Of a DNA stretch of 64,000 nucleotides, positions 1-8,744 are shown piece after piece (position 1 is the stretch's first letter; each line of letters begins with the position of its first letter). Where the stretch lies: positions 1 to 64,000 of the forward strand of contig LQPB01000020.1 in assembly GCA_002102225.1 (NCBI GenBank), in the 5' to 3' direction. A model generated the notes under the pieces. It was not told the DNA's origin. It did no database searches and was given only the letters and a program-made list of their open reading frames with translations. Position numbers and translations under genes: made by a program. The stretch comes from Mycobacterium interjectum (GTDB lineage Bacteria; Actinomycetota; Actinomycetes; Mycobacteriales; Mycobacteriaceae).

Positions 1-165
<165 letters not shown>

Positions 166-239
166 TTAAGGCGTACCGGTCAACTGTTCGCCTCAAATGG
201 GTGACATATCCTTTCTTTTTCCCTCCCTTGTCCTTCGGA

Positions 240-1433
240 TCAGACGACAACCTGCTTGGGCATGACGATTGGCTTGAAGCCGTACCGCGGGCCGGAGCCG
301 TAGGCGGCTGCGCCCTTGGCGGCACCGGCCATTCCGGGCATGCCGGGCATCGCCGCGACGGGCTCGGCCTCGGCGGCCGCGGTCCAGCCAGAGCCCTCCA
401 GGGGGGCGGTGGACGAAGCCAACGTGGCCGGGGCGGCCGAGGACCAACTGGCTGGCACCGACAGGCCGCCGACGGCGGAAGCTTCGGCCATGCTCGCCGA
501 CATCCCTCCGCCCACGCTGTTCACCAGGGAGCCTTCCGCCGCGACACCCCCGGCGAGCGGTGTCACGGAGTCGACGGTCGACCAGGGCACGGCCGGAATT
601 GCGCCCACTGTGTGTCCGTACGACACCGCCGTCGGGATGGCGTTGCCGACGAACCACGCCGCCGTCACACCGAACTGCTGGACCAGGTTGAAGTTGAACA
701 GGGTGCCGAACAGGCCGTCCGCCTGAGTCAGCACCGCCGCCGGCCCAGGGAAAGCATTCGAGAATGCGGCCCATATTTCGGTACCGAAGGACTCGGTCCC
801 AAAGTTCGCCAACAAGCCAGTCAACCCCGTCGCCGCGCTGTTGCTTTGGGCGGACGCCAAGGCTGTCGACACCGCGGCACCTTGGGTCGCGGCCGCGGCC
901 GGACTGGCGGTCGGTGACGCCGGCGCCAGCGGCTGAAGGACCGAGGACGCTGCCGCGGCTGCCGAATAGGTGTACATCGTGAGCGCGTCTTGGACCCACA
1001 TCTCGGCGTAGAGCGCCTCCGTGGCCATGATCGCCGGCGTGTTGATGCCCAGGAAGTTGGTCGCCACCAGCGCGGCCAACTGCGCCCGGTTGGCGGCGAT
1101 GACCGGCGGTGGCACCGTCCCCGCAAAGGCCGCCTCGTAGGCGGCCGCCGCCGTAGAAGCCTGAGCGCCCGCTTGCTCGGCCGCCGCTGCGGTCGTGGTC
1201 AGCCAGGAAATGTACGGCCCGGCCGCGGCCGCCGCCGCTGCCGACCCCGCGCCGGTCCACTGCTCGCCGGTCAACGTCCCGATGATCGACTCCCACGAGG
1301 TCGCGGTGGTGCTCAGCTCGGCGGCCAGATTGCTCCAAGCCGTCGCCGCGGCCATGAGCGGTCCGGAACCTGCGCCGGCATACATCAGGCCGGAGTTGAT
1401 CTCGGGGGGCAAAGCTGCAAAATCGAGAACCAT
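240..1433 (-). CDS. ppe15: PPE family protein of the PPE-SVP class, PPE15-like
   Basis: The 397-residue protein begins [15 protein letters not shown], with the namesake PPE at residues 9-11, followed by the helical PPE domain and a WTG turn around residue 57. The C-terminal third carries the SVP signature (GLSVPASW) and ends in PGMPGM and [12 protein letters not shown]. The family is exported by ESX-5 as a heterodimer with a PE protein, guided by an EspG5 chaperone. The upstream PE gene ends 62 bases away, so the two are co-transcribed. The ATG at 1433 is chosen because the PPE domain starts there; longer readings upstream run through the intergenic gap. In M. tuberculosis the matching pair is PE8/PPE15. 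Confidence 0.9.
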   Translation of the reverse strand: MVLDFAALPPEINSGLMYAGAGSGPLMAAATAWSNLAAELSTTATSWESIIGTLTGEQWTGAGSAAAAAAAGPYISWLTTTAAAAEQAGAQASTAAAAYEAAFAGTVPPPVIAANRAQLAALVATNFLGINTPAIMATEALYAEMWVQDALTMYTYSAAAAASSVLQPLAPASPTASPAAAATQGAAVSTALASAQSNSAATGLTGLLANFGTESFGTEIWAAFSNAFPGPAAVLTQADGLFGTLFNFNLVQQFGVTAAWFVGNAIPTAVSYGHTVGAIPAVPWSTVDSVTPLAGGVAAEGSLVNSVGGGMSASMAEASAVGGLSVPASWSSAAPATLASSTAPLEGSGWTAAAEAEPVAAMPGMPGMAGAAKGAAAYGSGPRYGFKPIVMPKQVVV

Positions 1434-1495
1434 TTTTCTGTATCCCGTTCCTGTTGTTGGAAATCCGTTTGCTGGGGAACGCGCGTCGCCGCTGC

Positions 1496-2353
1496 CTAGA
1501 CGGCCGTCGGCTTCGGCATGACGATGGGCTTGACGCCGTAGCGCGGCGCACCGAAGCCGGCGCTGTTGCGCGCGGCACCCATGCCGGGCATTCCCGGCAC
1601 GATGGTTCCGGGCCCGGCCTGCGGCGCTGCGCCGGTCCAACCCACGGTTTGGACAGCGGCCGCGGGCGCTGCGCCCGGGGTAAACGAACCGGCCCAGCTG
1701 GGCGGCACCGACAATTTGCCGACCATGGTCGCCTGGCCGGTGCTTGCGACCGGCATCGCGGCCATGGCGCCTGCACCCCCGATGCCGCCGGCCGGCGCTA
1801 CCGCGTTCACATCCGCGGCGCCCGCCGCCGCGCCCGCCGCGTCACCCGCAGCGGCGCCGCCAGAAGTATCCAGCAGGCCGCCGCCGGCCATGCCGAGGCA
1901 GTCGGACATGGCCGACGCCCAGTTGCCGCCCTCGAAGCTGAGGAAGTTGGCAGGGTTACCGGAGAAGCTGAGCGGGTTTCCGCCCGAGCTGTAGAGCGGG
2001 CCGCCGAGGAAGGTGGCGAGGTTTTGCTCGAAAGCGGCGATGCTGTCGTAGGGAGTGGCCGCCGCAGTCGCGTTGGCGGCCTCGGTGGCGGTGTAGGTGC
2101 CAGAGCTGAGGCCGAGGGTCTGCACGAACTGCTGTTGTATCGACTGAGCCTCGGCCGCCAGCTGCTGGTAAAGGGTGCCGTAGGTCGAGAAGATTCCCGC
2201 CTGCAGGGCCGAGACCGGGTCGGCGGCAGCCGGAGCGATGGCAGTGGTCGGTGCCGCGGCGCCCGCGTTCTGCGCCGTCAGTGAAGTGCCGATCCCTTCC
2301 AGCTGCGCGGCCGCAGCTAACAACTCTTCAGGAATTGTTGTCAGAAATGACAT
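1496..2353 (-). CDS. pe8: PE family protein with an SVP-like C-terminus, PE8-like
   Basis: The 285-residue protein has a PE domain ([22 protein letters not shown] at residues 8-9) over about the first 100 residues. It includes YTATE, a fit to the type VII secretion signal YxxxD/E. The C-terminal part, from LSVPPSWAG to the end, resembles the SVP tail of PPE proteins and ends [17 protein letters not shown] lies 6 bases before the ATG at 2353. It is first gene of the PE-PPE-esx operon. Its product is expected to dimerise with the neighbouring PPE protein and be exported by ESX-5. Length is close to PE8 of M. tuberculosis. Confidence 0.88.
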   Translation of the reverse strand: MSFLTTIPEELLAAAAQLEGIGTSLTAQNAGAAAPTTAIAPAAADPVSALQAGIFSTYGTLYQQLAAEAQSIQQQFVQTLGLSSGTYTATEAANATAAATPYDSIAAFEQNLATFLGGPLYSSGGNPLSFSGNPANFLSFEGGNWASAMSDCLGMAGGGLLDTSGGAAAGDAAGAAAGAADVNAVAPAGGIGGAGAMAAMPVASTGQATMVGKLSVPPSWAGSFTPGAAPAAAVQTVGWTGAAPQAGPGTIVPGMPGMGAARNSAGFGAPRYGVKPIVMPKPTAV

Positions 2354-2709
2354 CTACTGCTCCTAGTGTCGGGAACCTGCCGACCCCCCAACGGGTAGTC
2401 GGCCCTGTGTGTTTGCGTAACGGCTTCTGTGCGTGGGCGTAAGATTAGCCAGCCACGTCTCCACATTCCCGACGGAAAAGGCTAGGGTGACGGGCGTTTA
2501 CGGCTTCTTAACGCCGACGTGGGCAGTTTTAACAAGGTCCTGCCAGCCGACATAGCGCTGTCATCTGAGATTCGCCGCCACAGCACCGAATGACACGCGG
2601 CGCGCGCATCTTAGGCCAGCAGCGCACCGCGCGCATCTTGAGATTTTTGCCAATTTTGGTGGGCCTCCGCGCCCCGTGGTGCGGCTCCGCGCGCTAGATT
2701 CGCCGCCGG
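2354..2709. other. Intergenic control region between the PE operon and the tRNA gene
   Basis: These 356 bases hold no supported gene. They must contain the promoter of the leftward PE operon; a TAATCT hexamer on the minus strand at 2442-2447 is a possible -10, leaving a leader of roughly 80 bases. A 12-base direct repeat CGCGCGCATCTT occurs twice around 2600-2640. The right end carries the tRNA promoter. Confidence 0.5.
2695..2700 (+). promoter_or_regulatory. Probable -10 element of the tRNA gene
   Basis: TAGATT fits the mycobacterial TANNNT -10 consensus and ends 9 bases before the first base of the mature tRNA, which would place transcription start at about 2707. Confidence 0.5.
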
Positions 2710-2783
2710 GCCCCCATAGCCCAATTGGCAGAGGCAGCGGACTTAAAATCCGTCCAGTGTCGGTTCGAGTCCGACTGGGGGCA
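2710..2783 (+). tRNA. leuX: tRNA with UAA anticodon (Leu by anticodon), short variable loop
   Basis: A full cloverleaf can be drawn. The acceptor stem GCCCCCA (2710-2716) pairs with TGGGGGC (2776-2782), and the discriminator base is A2783. The anticodon stem is GCGGA/TCCGT with loop CTTAAAA, giving anticodon TAA. The T arm is GTCGG-TTCGAGT-CCGAC. The variable region is only CCAGT (5 bases), a class I shape, whereas bacterial leucine tRNAs normally carry a long variable arm. CCA is not encoded. The anticodon reads UUA, a rare codon in this genome. From memory, M. tuberculosis leuX beside an integrase-bearing island matches this gene; charging with leucine is inferred from the anticodon and A73. 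Confidence 0.85.
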
Positions 2784-2829
2784 CGGTGTTCTGTTGATGG
2801 CTCAGGACGCGCCAAACAAGGGATCCACG

Positions 2830-3642
2830 ATGACCGAGGACCGTCCGGCCACCTCCGCGCCCGGGCAGCGCGAGTCGGTGCCCCGCGGACACCGGCGGCG
2901 CACCGCGGAGGACTCCGCGGGCTATCTGCTGCCCCACCTGACGCCGGGTGCGTCGGTGCTCGACATCGGCTGCGGCCCCGGGACGATCACCGCCGACCTC
3001 GCCGAGCGGGTGGCACCCGGAACGGTGCTGGCCGTCGACCTGTTTGCTGACGTCCTCGACGTGGCCCGCGCCGAGATCGAGCGGCGCAACCTGCCCAACG
3101 TGACGTTCGCGACCGCCGACGTGCATCACCTCGATTTCCCCGACGACGCGTTCGATGTCGTCCACGCCCATCAGGTGCTGCAGCACGTCGCCGATCCGGT
3201 GCGGGCGCTGCGGGAGATGCGCCGCGTGTGCCGGCCGGGCGGCATCGTCGCGGCGCGCGACGCCGACTACGCGGGATTCGCCTGGTTCCCGGAGCTTCCC
3301 GCGCTCGATCTCTGGCGAGACCTCTATCGACGGGCGGCCCGGGCCAATCGGGGCGAGCCGGATGCGGGCCGGCGGCTGCTGTCGTGGGCGCTGGCGGCCG
3401 GCTTCGACGACATCGCGCCGACGGGCAGCGTCTGGTGCTACGCGACGCCCGAAACCCGCGACTGGTGGGGCCGGATGTGGGCCGACCGGATCCTGCACTC
3501 CGGTGTGGGCCGCGAACTGTTGCGGTTGGGTCTGGCCACCATCGCGCAGCTCGAGGAGATCTCGGCGGCGTGGCTGACGTGGGCGGCGGCCCCGGATGGT
3601 TGGCTGTCGATCCCGCACGGTGAAATCCTCTGCCGGGCGTAG
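2830..3642 (+). CDS. Class I SAM-dependent methyltransferase (UbiE-like)
   Basis: The 270-residue protein carries SAM motif I, VLDIGCGPG (residues about 43-51), an acidic strand-2 end (VDLF) and motif II/III features (FDVVHAHQVLQHV, then RPGGI). This is the Methyltransf_11/25 fold of small-molecule methyltransferases. The substrate cannot be told. The ATG at 2830 has AAGGGA upstream; an in-frame ATG at 2797 is possible but lies almost against the tRNA. The gene starts 46 bases after the tRNA, in the block that differs from M. tuberculosis, so horizontal acquisition is possible. Confidence 0.8.
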   Translation: MTEDRPATSAPGQRESVPRGHRRRTAEDSAGYLLPHLTPGASVLDIGCGPGTITADLAERVAPGTVLAVDLFADVLDVARAEIERRNLPNVTFATADVHHLDFPDDAFDVVHAHQVLQHVADPVRALREMRRVCRPGGIVAARDADYAGFAWFPELPALDLWRDLYRRAARANRGEPDAGRRLLSWALAAGFDDIAPTGSVWCYATPETRDWWGRMWADRILHSGVGRELLRLGLATIAQLEEISAAWLTWAAAPDGWLSIPHGEILCRA

Positions 3643-3695
3643 CGGTGTCACCCGCGCCGGGCGTTGCCGCCGGCAGCGCCGCGAACCGCCCGCCA

Positions 3696-3701
3696 TACAC
3701 T
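3696..3701 (+). promoter_or_regulatory. -10 element of a leaderless transcript
   Basis: TACACT matches TANNNT and ends 8 bases before the GTG at 3710, so transcription should begin at or next to the start codon. This supports the GTG over the ATG two codons later. Confidence 0.6.
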
Positions 3702-3709
3702 GACCCCCC

Positions 3710-4492
3710 GTGGGCATGCTGTTTTGCTTGGCGCCGTGGATCGGCTATTGGGTGCTGGTCGGAAACGTTCCGTTCGCCGGCGCCGCGCTCGTCGCGCTGG
3801 CGCTCGCCGTCGCGGTGATCGCGGTCGGTCGCTCGACGGGCAGTCCGTGGGACGCATTTCAAATCGGCTCTGCCGCAGTGTTTTTGACGCTGACCGTGCT
3901 GGCGTTTGCGCTCGACGGCTCGTTCAACCAGCGGTGGGCATTGCCACTGAGCAACGCCGGGATCTTCGTCGTCGCTCTGTTCGGTGCGCTGACCGGCAAG
4001 CCGTTCGCGCGCGCGTCGGCCGCCGCCGAACGGCCCGACGACGTTGTCAGGACGGCGCTGTTCGCCCGGATGACCGGCGCGCTGACCTGGGTCTGGGTCG
4101 CCGCCTTCGCGGGCATGACGGTGTCGTCGGCCATTCCGCCGATCGCCGATGCCAACGCGACGATCCTCGACACCAAGGCGCCGCTGTCCTATCTCTGCTA
4201 CTGGGTGCTTCCGTTCTCGCTGCTGGGCGCGGCGGCGCTGGCCTCGCGCGTCCTGCCCGACCGGATGCTGGCGGGCATCGACGACGTCGCCCGCGAGACT
4301 TCGTTCGTCGCCTACGACGAGGCCACCATCGACGAGCTCTACTACCTGGCGCAGGAACACGCCAACCGCGAGGTCGGCCCCGGCAAGGAGGCCTACGACG
4401 TCAAGGTCGGGGGGATGGGGACGCCGCTGACCGGGGACGAGTCGCGAAAGTCGTGGCCCTCCACCTACAAAGTGCGCGAAAGGCGGCGTTAG
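3710..4492 (+). CDS. Hypothetical multi-pass membrane protein
   Basis: The 260-residue protein has about six or seven hydrophobic segments, at roughly residues 5-20, 22-40, 50-66, 80-96, 120-142 and 158-180. A hydrophilic cytoplasmic-type tail of about 70 residues ends in the basic stretch KVRERRR. I recognise no family motif. The GTG start is set by the -10 hexamer just upstream. The stop is 19 bases before the next gene, an exported lipoprotein, so the two may be co-expressed. Function unknown. Confidence 0.75.
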   Translation: MGMLFCLAPWIGYWVLVGNVPFAGAALVALALAVAVIAVGRSTGSPWDAFQIGSAAVFLTLTVLAFALDGSFNQRWALPLSNAGIFVVALFGALTGKPFARASAAAERPDDVVRTALFARMTGALTWVWVAAFAGMTVSSAIPPIADANATILDTKAPLSYLCYWVLPFSLLGAAALASRVLPDRMLAGIDDVARETSFVAYDEATIDELYYLAQEHANREVGPGKEAYDVKVGGMGTPLTGDESRKSWPSTYKVRERRR

Positions 4493-4511
4493 AAGCGCAA
4501 AGATCGGCCTC

Positions 4512-6125
4512 ATGGCATCCCCTGGCCTGACATCGCTGCCCGGGTGGCTCGCGGCGGGAACGGCGTTGATCACCGTGGCGGCGTGCTCGTCGGATCCCGC
4601 GCCGTCGCTGTCGGCGCCATCGTTGAAGGAACTGAGCACCGGTGCGGGAACGGTTCTGACGATCTCGCCGGATCAGCTGTTGGTGGCCACCAGCGGCATC
4701 ACACCGGTGGCCTTCGGCAAGCCCGCCCACGGCAACGTCGCGTACGGCGCGTACGGGGCGATGGTCTACACGCCGGAAGCCGGCTTCACCGGCACCGATC
4801 AGCTTCCCGTCACCGTCAGCCACGCCGTCAGGCTCTACGCCGAAGACGAGGCGCCGTTGCTGATCGTCGGCGAGGTCGCGGTGCAAGCCAACGCGCACGG
4901 CTCCGCGATCGCCGCGGTGCCCGGCAGCCCCGACGAGATCTACGGCCTGTCCGATCGGGGCCCGAACGTCGACGGGCGCACCCCGGGCGAGAAGGTGCTT
5001 CCGGTACCGAATTTCCATCCGCAGATCGCCAAGCTCAAACTCGGCCGCGGCGTGGCGTCGCTGGAGCAGATCGTCACGCTGACCGGAAAGGACGGCGCGC
5101 CGCTGGTGGGGCTCACCGATCCGCGTGCGGCCACCGGCGAGTCGATGGTGGATCTCAACGGCGACCGCTTGCCGCAGTCGGATCACGGCCTGGACACCGA
5201 AGGCCTGGTCGCCATGGCCGACGGCACGTTCTGGGTGTCCGACGAATACGGCCCGTTCGTCGTGCATTTCGACGCCAATGGAAAAGAGCTGGAACGTCTT
5301 TCGCCATTCGACGGCAGCCTGCCCGCCGAGCTCGCACTGCGCAGCCCGAATCAGGGGATGGAAGGGCTGACGATCACGCCCGACGGCGGCACGCTGGTGG
5401 GCATCATGCAATCGGCCCTGGCCACACCGGGCTTGGCCGGCTCGTCCCGCTCCGTTCCGCTGACCCGGATCGTCAGCGTCAACCTCGCCAACCGTGGCGA
5501 CGTGCACGAGTACCTCTACCCGCTGGCCAACCCGCAGCAGACGAAGGTTGGGGTGTCGGAAATTTCCGCCTTGAGCGCCACCACGTTCCTGATCGACGAG
5601 CGCGACGATGCGCCGCAGCCGTACGGCGACAAGAAGATCTACGTGGCCGACATCTCCGGGGCCACCGACGTCGGCCCGCATTCGACGACCCCTGGGGCCA
5701 CGTATCAGGGCGGTGCCGGCGGGCTGCTGATCGACGGCGTTCCCGTCGAGACGTTCATCGGTGTCGGCACCGACGCGGCGGCCGCCGCCAAACTCAAAGC
5801 CGCCGGGGTCACCCTGGCCACCAAAGCGCTGAAGCTCGATCTCGGGGATCTGGTGCGAACGCTCTCGCCCGAAGGCAAGTTCTTCGGCCATGACCACATC
5901 GAAGGGATCATCAGCCGCGACGGCGGGAACACGCTGATTCTGGCCAACGACAGCGACTTTGGGATCGACGGGCTGGTCGGTGGGCCGGCCGCCAGCCCGC
6001 CGTTTCAGCTCAAGCCCAAGATGCTGACCAACGGCACCCAGGACAGCGGCGAGATCCTGGTGGTCGACACCACCCGGCTGCCCGCCACGACGGAATCGGT
6101 GACGGTGCCGATCAAGGTCGGCTGA
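4512..6125 (+). CDS. Lipoprotein with an esterase-like phytase domain
   Basis: The 537-residue protein has a signal peptide ending in lipobox TVAAC, with the modified cysteine at residue 25, so it should be anchored outside the membrane. Residues about 45-110 look like a short Ig-like domain (YTPEAGFTGTDQLPVTV). From about 115 onward it resembles the esterase-like activity of phytase family, a beta-propeller: PDEIYGLSDRGPN, GLDTEGLV, WVSDEYGPFV, GMEGLTITPDG and HDHIEGI are typical repeat cores. The actual substrate (phosphoester or other) is unknown. It sits 19 bases after the membrane protein gene. Confidence 0.8.
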   Translation: MASPGLTSLPGWLAAGTALITVAACSSDPAPSLSAPSLKELSTGAGTVLTISPDQLLVATSGITPVAFGKPAHGNVAYGAYGAMVYTPEAGFTGTDQLPVTVSHAVRLYAEDEAPLLIVGEVAVQANAHGSAIAAVPGSPDEIYGLSDRGPNVDGRTPGEKVLPVPNFHPQIAKLKLGRGVASLEQIVTLTGKDGAPLVGLTDPRAATGESMVDLNGDRLPQSDHGLDTEGLVAMADGTFWVSDEYGPFVVHFDANGKELERLSPFDGSLPAELALRSPNQGMEGLTITPDGGTLVGIMQSALATPGLAGSSRSVPLTRIVSVNLANRGDVHEYLYPLANPQQTKVGVSEISALSATTFLIDERDDAPQPYGDKKIYVADISGATDVGPHSTTPGATYQGGAGGLLIDGVPVETFIGVGTDAAAAAKLKAAGVTLATKALKLDLGDLVRTLSPEGKFFGHDHIEGIISRDGGNTLILANDSDFGIDGLVGGPAASPPFQLKPKMLTNGTQDSGEILVVDTTRLPATTESVTVPIKVG

Positions 6126-6230
6126 GCCCGGGCTATCCGACGGCCTCGACACGTTGTTCCGGCCGCCCGCCAGGAACTGGGTTTGTACCTGCCCGTGTCG
6201 TCAGACCTCGGCCACGTCGATTCAGCGATG

Positions 6231-7430
6231 CTACGGTCGGGCCGCCTCGAGGGTCACCGGGAGCGATTGATGCCGGCGGATGGTGTTGTTCAGCGCCCAG
6301 GTGGGCCGGTCCCTGACGTGAATGCGGTCGACGCGCTCGACGAGATGGCGCAGCATGGCGGCCGTCTCGAGGCGGGCCAGGGATTGGCCGGCGCACGCGT
6401 GAGCGCCGTTGCCGAAGCCGAGGTGTCGCCCGGCGTCGCGGCGGATGTCGAAGATGTCCGGGTCGTTCCACTCGCGCTCGTCCCGGTTCGCCGAGGCGTA
6501 CATGACGAGGACGCGCGAGCCCGCCGGAATGGGGACACCGGCGAGCTGGGTGTCGCGCCGGGCCAGCCGGGCGAACGCGCGCAGGGGCGACTCGTAACGC
6601 ACGATCTCGTTGACGGCGTTGGGAATCAGCCCCGGGTCGTCCTTGAGCAGCCGCCACTGCTCGGGGTGAGTGGCGAACAAGTACACGGCGTTCGAGATGG
6701 CGCTGATGGTGGTGTCTAGCGACGGAGCGATGTAGTCGATCATCAGCGCGGTGCATTGCTCGCGGCTCACGGTGCCGGCGTCGACCGCGGCGAGCAGCTC
6801 GTCCACGATGCTGCCGGCGAGCACGGCGCGGTTCCGCACCACGTGGCGGGCGAATCGCAGCATCTGCAGGCCGCGCGGAAACGACTTCACCGCTTGCCAA
6901 TTGAACGGGCCGAGCATGTCGAAGGTGGCGCCGCCCCAGTCGATGAGGAGCCCCCGTTTGTCGCGGGGCCATCCAACCAGATCCGGTACGACCGCCAGGG
7001 GCAATGCCGAGGCGAGGTCCTCGACGGCGTCGACGGTGCGGCGGCGCAGGGCGGCATCGACAATGGCGGCCGCCTGCTCATCGACGGCGTCGGCGAGGTC
7101 GCGTAACGCGCGCGGAAGTAGCCGGTGCGCAACCAATTTGCGTCGCCGGTCGTGATCGGCGCCGTCGCTGTTGAGCGTCGTGCCTCGCGACAGTCGATTG
7201 CTGATCGGATTCAGTGCCACGCCATTGCCTGAGATGAACGTCGCGTCATCCCGCAGTGTGGCCTTGCATTCGGCGTAGCGGGGCAGCGCGTACGCGCGGT
7301 GGCGGTGCAGCCATACCACCGGTCCGAGCTGGCGGAGCCGCCGGTAGTGCGGGTACGGGTCGACCACCGCGGCGCGCGTGTAGAGGTTTGCCCGGTAGCC
7401 CGCGACGTCACCGGGCGTACGGCGCTTCAA
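6231..7430 (-). CDS. Cytochrome P450
   Basis: The 399-residue soluble P450 has all core motifs. EIVR (275-278) is the K-helix ExxR. The I-helix acid-alcohol pair lies in APSLDTT (235-241). The haem loop LGFGNGAHACAG has ligand Cys346. The I-helix has Pro where many family members have Gly before the acidic residue. The substrate and the electron-transfer partners are not evident; no ferredoxin gene lies beside it. The start is taken as TTG at 7430, with a weak GGGG upstream, because no ATG or GTG begins the conserved N-terminus (YPHYRRLRQLGPVVWL); this start is uncertain. The gene runs opposite to its neighbours. Confidence 0.88.
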   Translation of the reverse strand: MKRRTPGDVAGYRANLYTRAAVVDPYPHYRRLRQLGPVVWLHRHRAYALPRYAECKATLRDDATFISGNGVALNPISNRLSRGTTLNSDGADHDRRRKLVAHRLLPRALRDLADAVDEQAAAIVDAALRRRTVDAVEDLASALPLAVVPDLVGWPRDKRGLLIDWGGATFDMLGPFNWQAVKSFPRGLQMLRFARHVVRNRAVLAGSIVDELLAAVDAGTVSREQCTALMIDYIAPSLDTTISAISNAVYLFATHPEQWRLLKDDPGLIPNAVNEIVRYESPLRAFARLARRDTQLAGVPIPAGSRVLVMYASANRDEREWNDPDIFDIRRDAGRHLGFGNGAHACAGQSLARLETAAMLRHLVERVDRIHVRDRPTWALNNTIRRHQSLPVTLEAARP

Positions 7431-7700
7431 GTCGCCCCGCCGGGCGACGGGTCCGGTGCGGGCGCGCGCCGTCGCGCCCTGACGTGCTCCGCGCTACCGC
7501 TCATGACGAGGCAACCCCTCTCTAGTGACGAAATCGTCACATACGAGCAGATCGTCAGTCAAGTGGTTGGTTCGCTGCGGACGGAAGATGGCCGCGAGCG
7601 GGCGCGCGGGCGCGCGTTGCCCCTTTACCAGCGGTTTCCGCTGCTGGTTGGCGGTTCGGTTACGTTGGTTCCGGCGAGGCGCACCGACGAAGGAGCAGGC

Positions 7701-8456
7701 GTGAGTTCAGCAAGTCCGGACGCTATCCGCGCGGAAACCATCACCATCACCGGCCACGGCGGCGACGAGATCGAGGCCTACCGCGCGTCGCCGCTAGCCG
7801 AGGGATCGCGCGGCGGAATCGTGTGGATCCACCACATGCCCGGCTACGACCGGGAGACCAAGGAGTTCGTCCGGCGGCTCGCCGTCAGCGGCTATCACGC
7901 CGTGGCCCCCAACCTGTATTCGCGCGAGGCCCCGGGCGCGGCGCCCGACGACGCGGCCGCAACGGTGCGGGCCGCCGGCGGGGTGCCCGACGAGCGTCTG
8001 GTCGGCGACGTCGCGGGCGCGGTCGAGCACCTGCGTTCGTTGCCCGGCGCGAATGGCAAGTTCGGGGTCATCGGACACTGCTCGGGCGGGCGGCACGCGT
8101 TCTTGGCGGCCTGCTCGCTGCAGTTCGACGCCGCGGTGGACTGCTACGGGGCGTTCGTCGTCGAGGACCTGCCCGAGGGCATGCCCAAGGCGATGCAACC
8201 GATCCTGCATCTGGCGGCGAACCTGAGCTGCCCAATGCTGGGGCTGTTCGGGGCCGATGACCGCTTCCCCGCGCCGCCCGCGGTGGCCGCCCTGGACGCC
8301 GAGCTGACGAAATTCGGCAAACAGCACGAGTTTCACTCCTACGACGGTGCGGGCCACTCGTTCTTCTCCGTCGACCGGCCGGCGTACCGGCCCGAGGCCG
8401 CGGTGGACGGCTGGCGCCGCATCGACGAGTTCTTCGCGACCCACCTGAAAGGCTAG
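7701..8456 (+). CDS. Dienelactone hydrolase family protein
   Basis: The 251-residue alpha/beta hydrolase has the family Cys-Asp-His triad: Cys127 in GHCSGG, Asp186/187 in GADDRF and His219 in GAGHSFF. The usual role is lactone or ester hydrolysis in aromatic breakdown, but many mycobacterial members have unknown substrates. The GTG at 7701 is preceded by GAAGGAGCAGGC, a strong ribosome site, so the longer readings beginning near 7300-7500 are rejected. It is the first gene of a tight three-gene operon with the DUF6295 and DUF427 proteins. About 270 bases upstream of it hold no gene but must contain the promoters for this operon and for the divergent P450. Confidence 0.87.
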   Translation: MSSASPDAIRAETITITGHGGDEIEAYRASPLAEGSRGGIVWIHHMPGYDRETKEFVRRLAVSGYHAVAPNLYSREAPGAAPDDAAATVRAAGGVPDERLVGDVAGAVEHLRSLPGANGKFGVIGHCSGGRHAFLAACSLQFDAAVDCYGAFVVEDLPEGMPKAMQPILHLAANLSCPMLGLFGADDRFPAPPAVAALDAELTKFGKQHEFHSYDGAGHSFFSVDRPAYRPEAAVDGWRRIDEFFATHLKG

Positions 8457-8468
8457 GTGTGCCAAGGC

Positions 8469-8744
8469 ATGTGCACGTACCTCACCGAGCACGTACAGAT
8501 TGACGGCGCCGGCAAGGGGGCGACCGGGTGGTTCGGCGCCAGTGGCGCGACCGTGTATGTCGACCACCCCGTGCATGCGCCGTACGGCCACACGGTCAAC
8601 ATCGACGTGCTCAACCCGGAGCTGGGCCCGTCGGCGCGGGTCGCCCTCGAGCTCACCGAGGAGAGCGCGCTGGCCCTCGCCGACGCCATCCACCGAGCGA
8701 TCGCCAACGCGCCGGCCGGGCTGGCATCCAAGGACCAGACATGA
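8469..8744 (+). CDS. Small DUF6295-type protein
   Basis: The 91-residue protein starts MCTYLTEHVQIDG and contains GATGWFGASGATVYVDHP, features I associate with the DUF6295 family. There is no signal peptide or membrane segment. A GTG at 8457, directly after the stop of the hydrolase gene, would add four residues. Its last four bases overlap the start of the next gene (ATGA), so translation is coupled. Function is unknown; constant pairing with a hydrolase and a DUF427 protein would argue for a shared small-molecule pathway. Confidence 0.75.
   Translation: MCTYLTEHVQIDGAGKGATGWFGASGATVYVDHPVHAPYGHTVNIDVLNPELGPSARVALELTEESALALADAIHRAIANAPAGLASKDQT

Noticed and set aside
193-1776. Long minus-strand reading of 527 codons across the PE and PPE genes
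   Set aside because: It is a frame shadow: highly Arg-rich, lacks family motifs, and the PPE and PE frames over the same bases carry clear domain signatures.
7299-7700. Longer N-terminus for the hydrolase at 7701
   Set aside because: The extension is Arg-rich, overlaps the divergent P450 start, and the strong ribosome site before GTG 7701 gives the normal family length.
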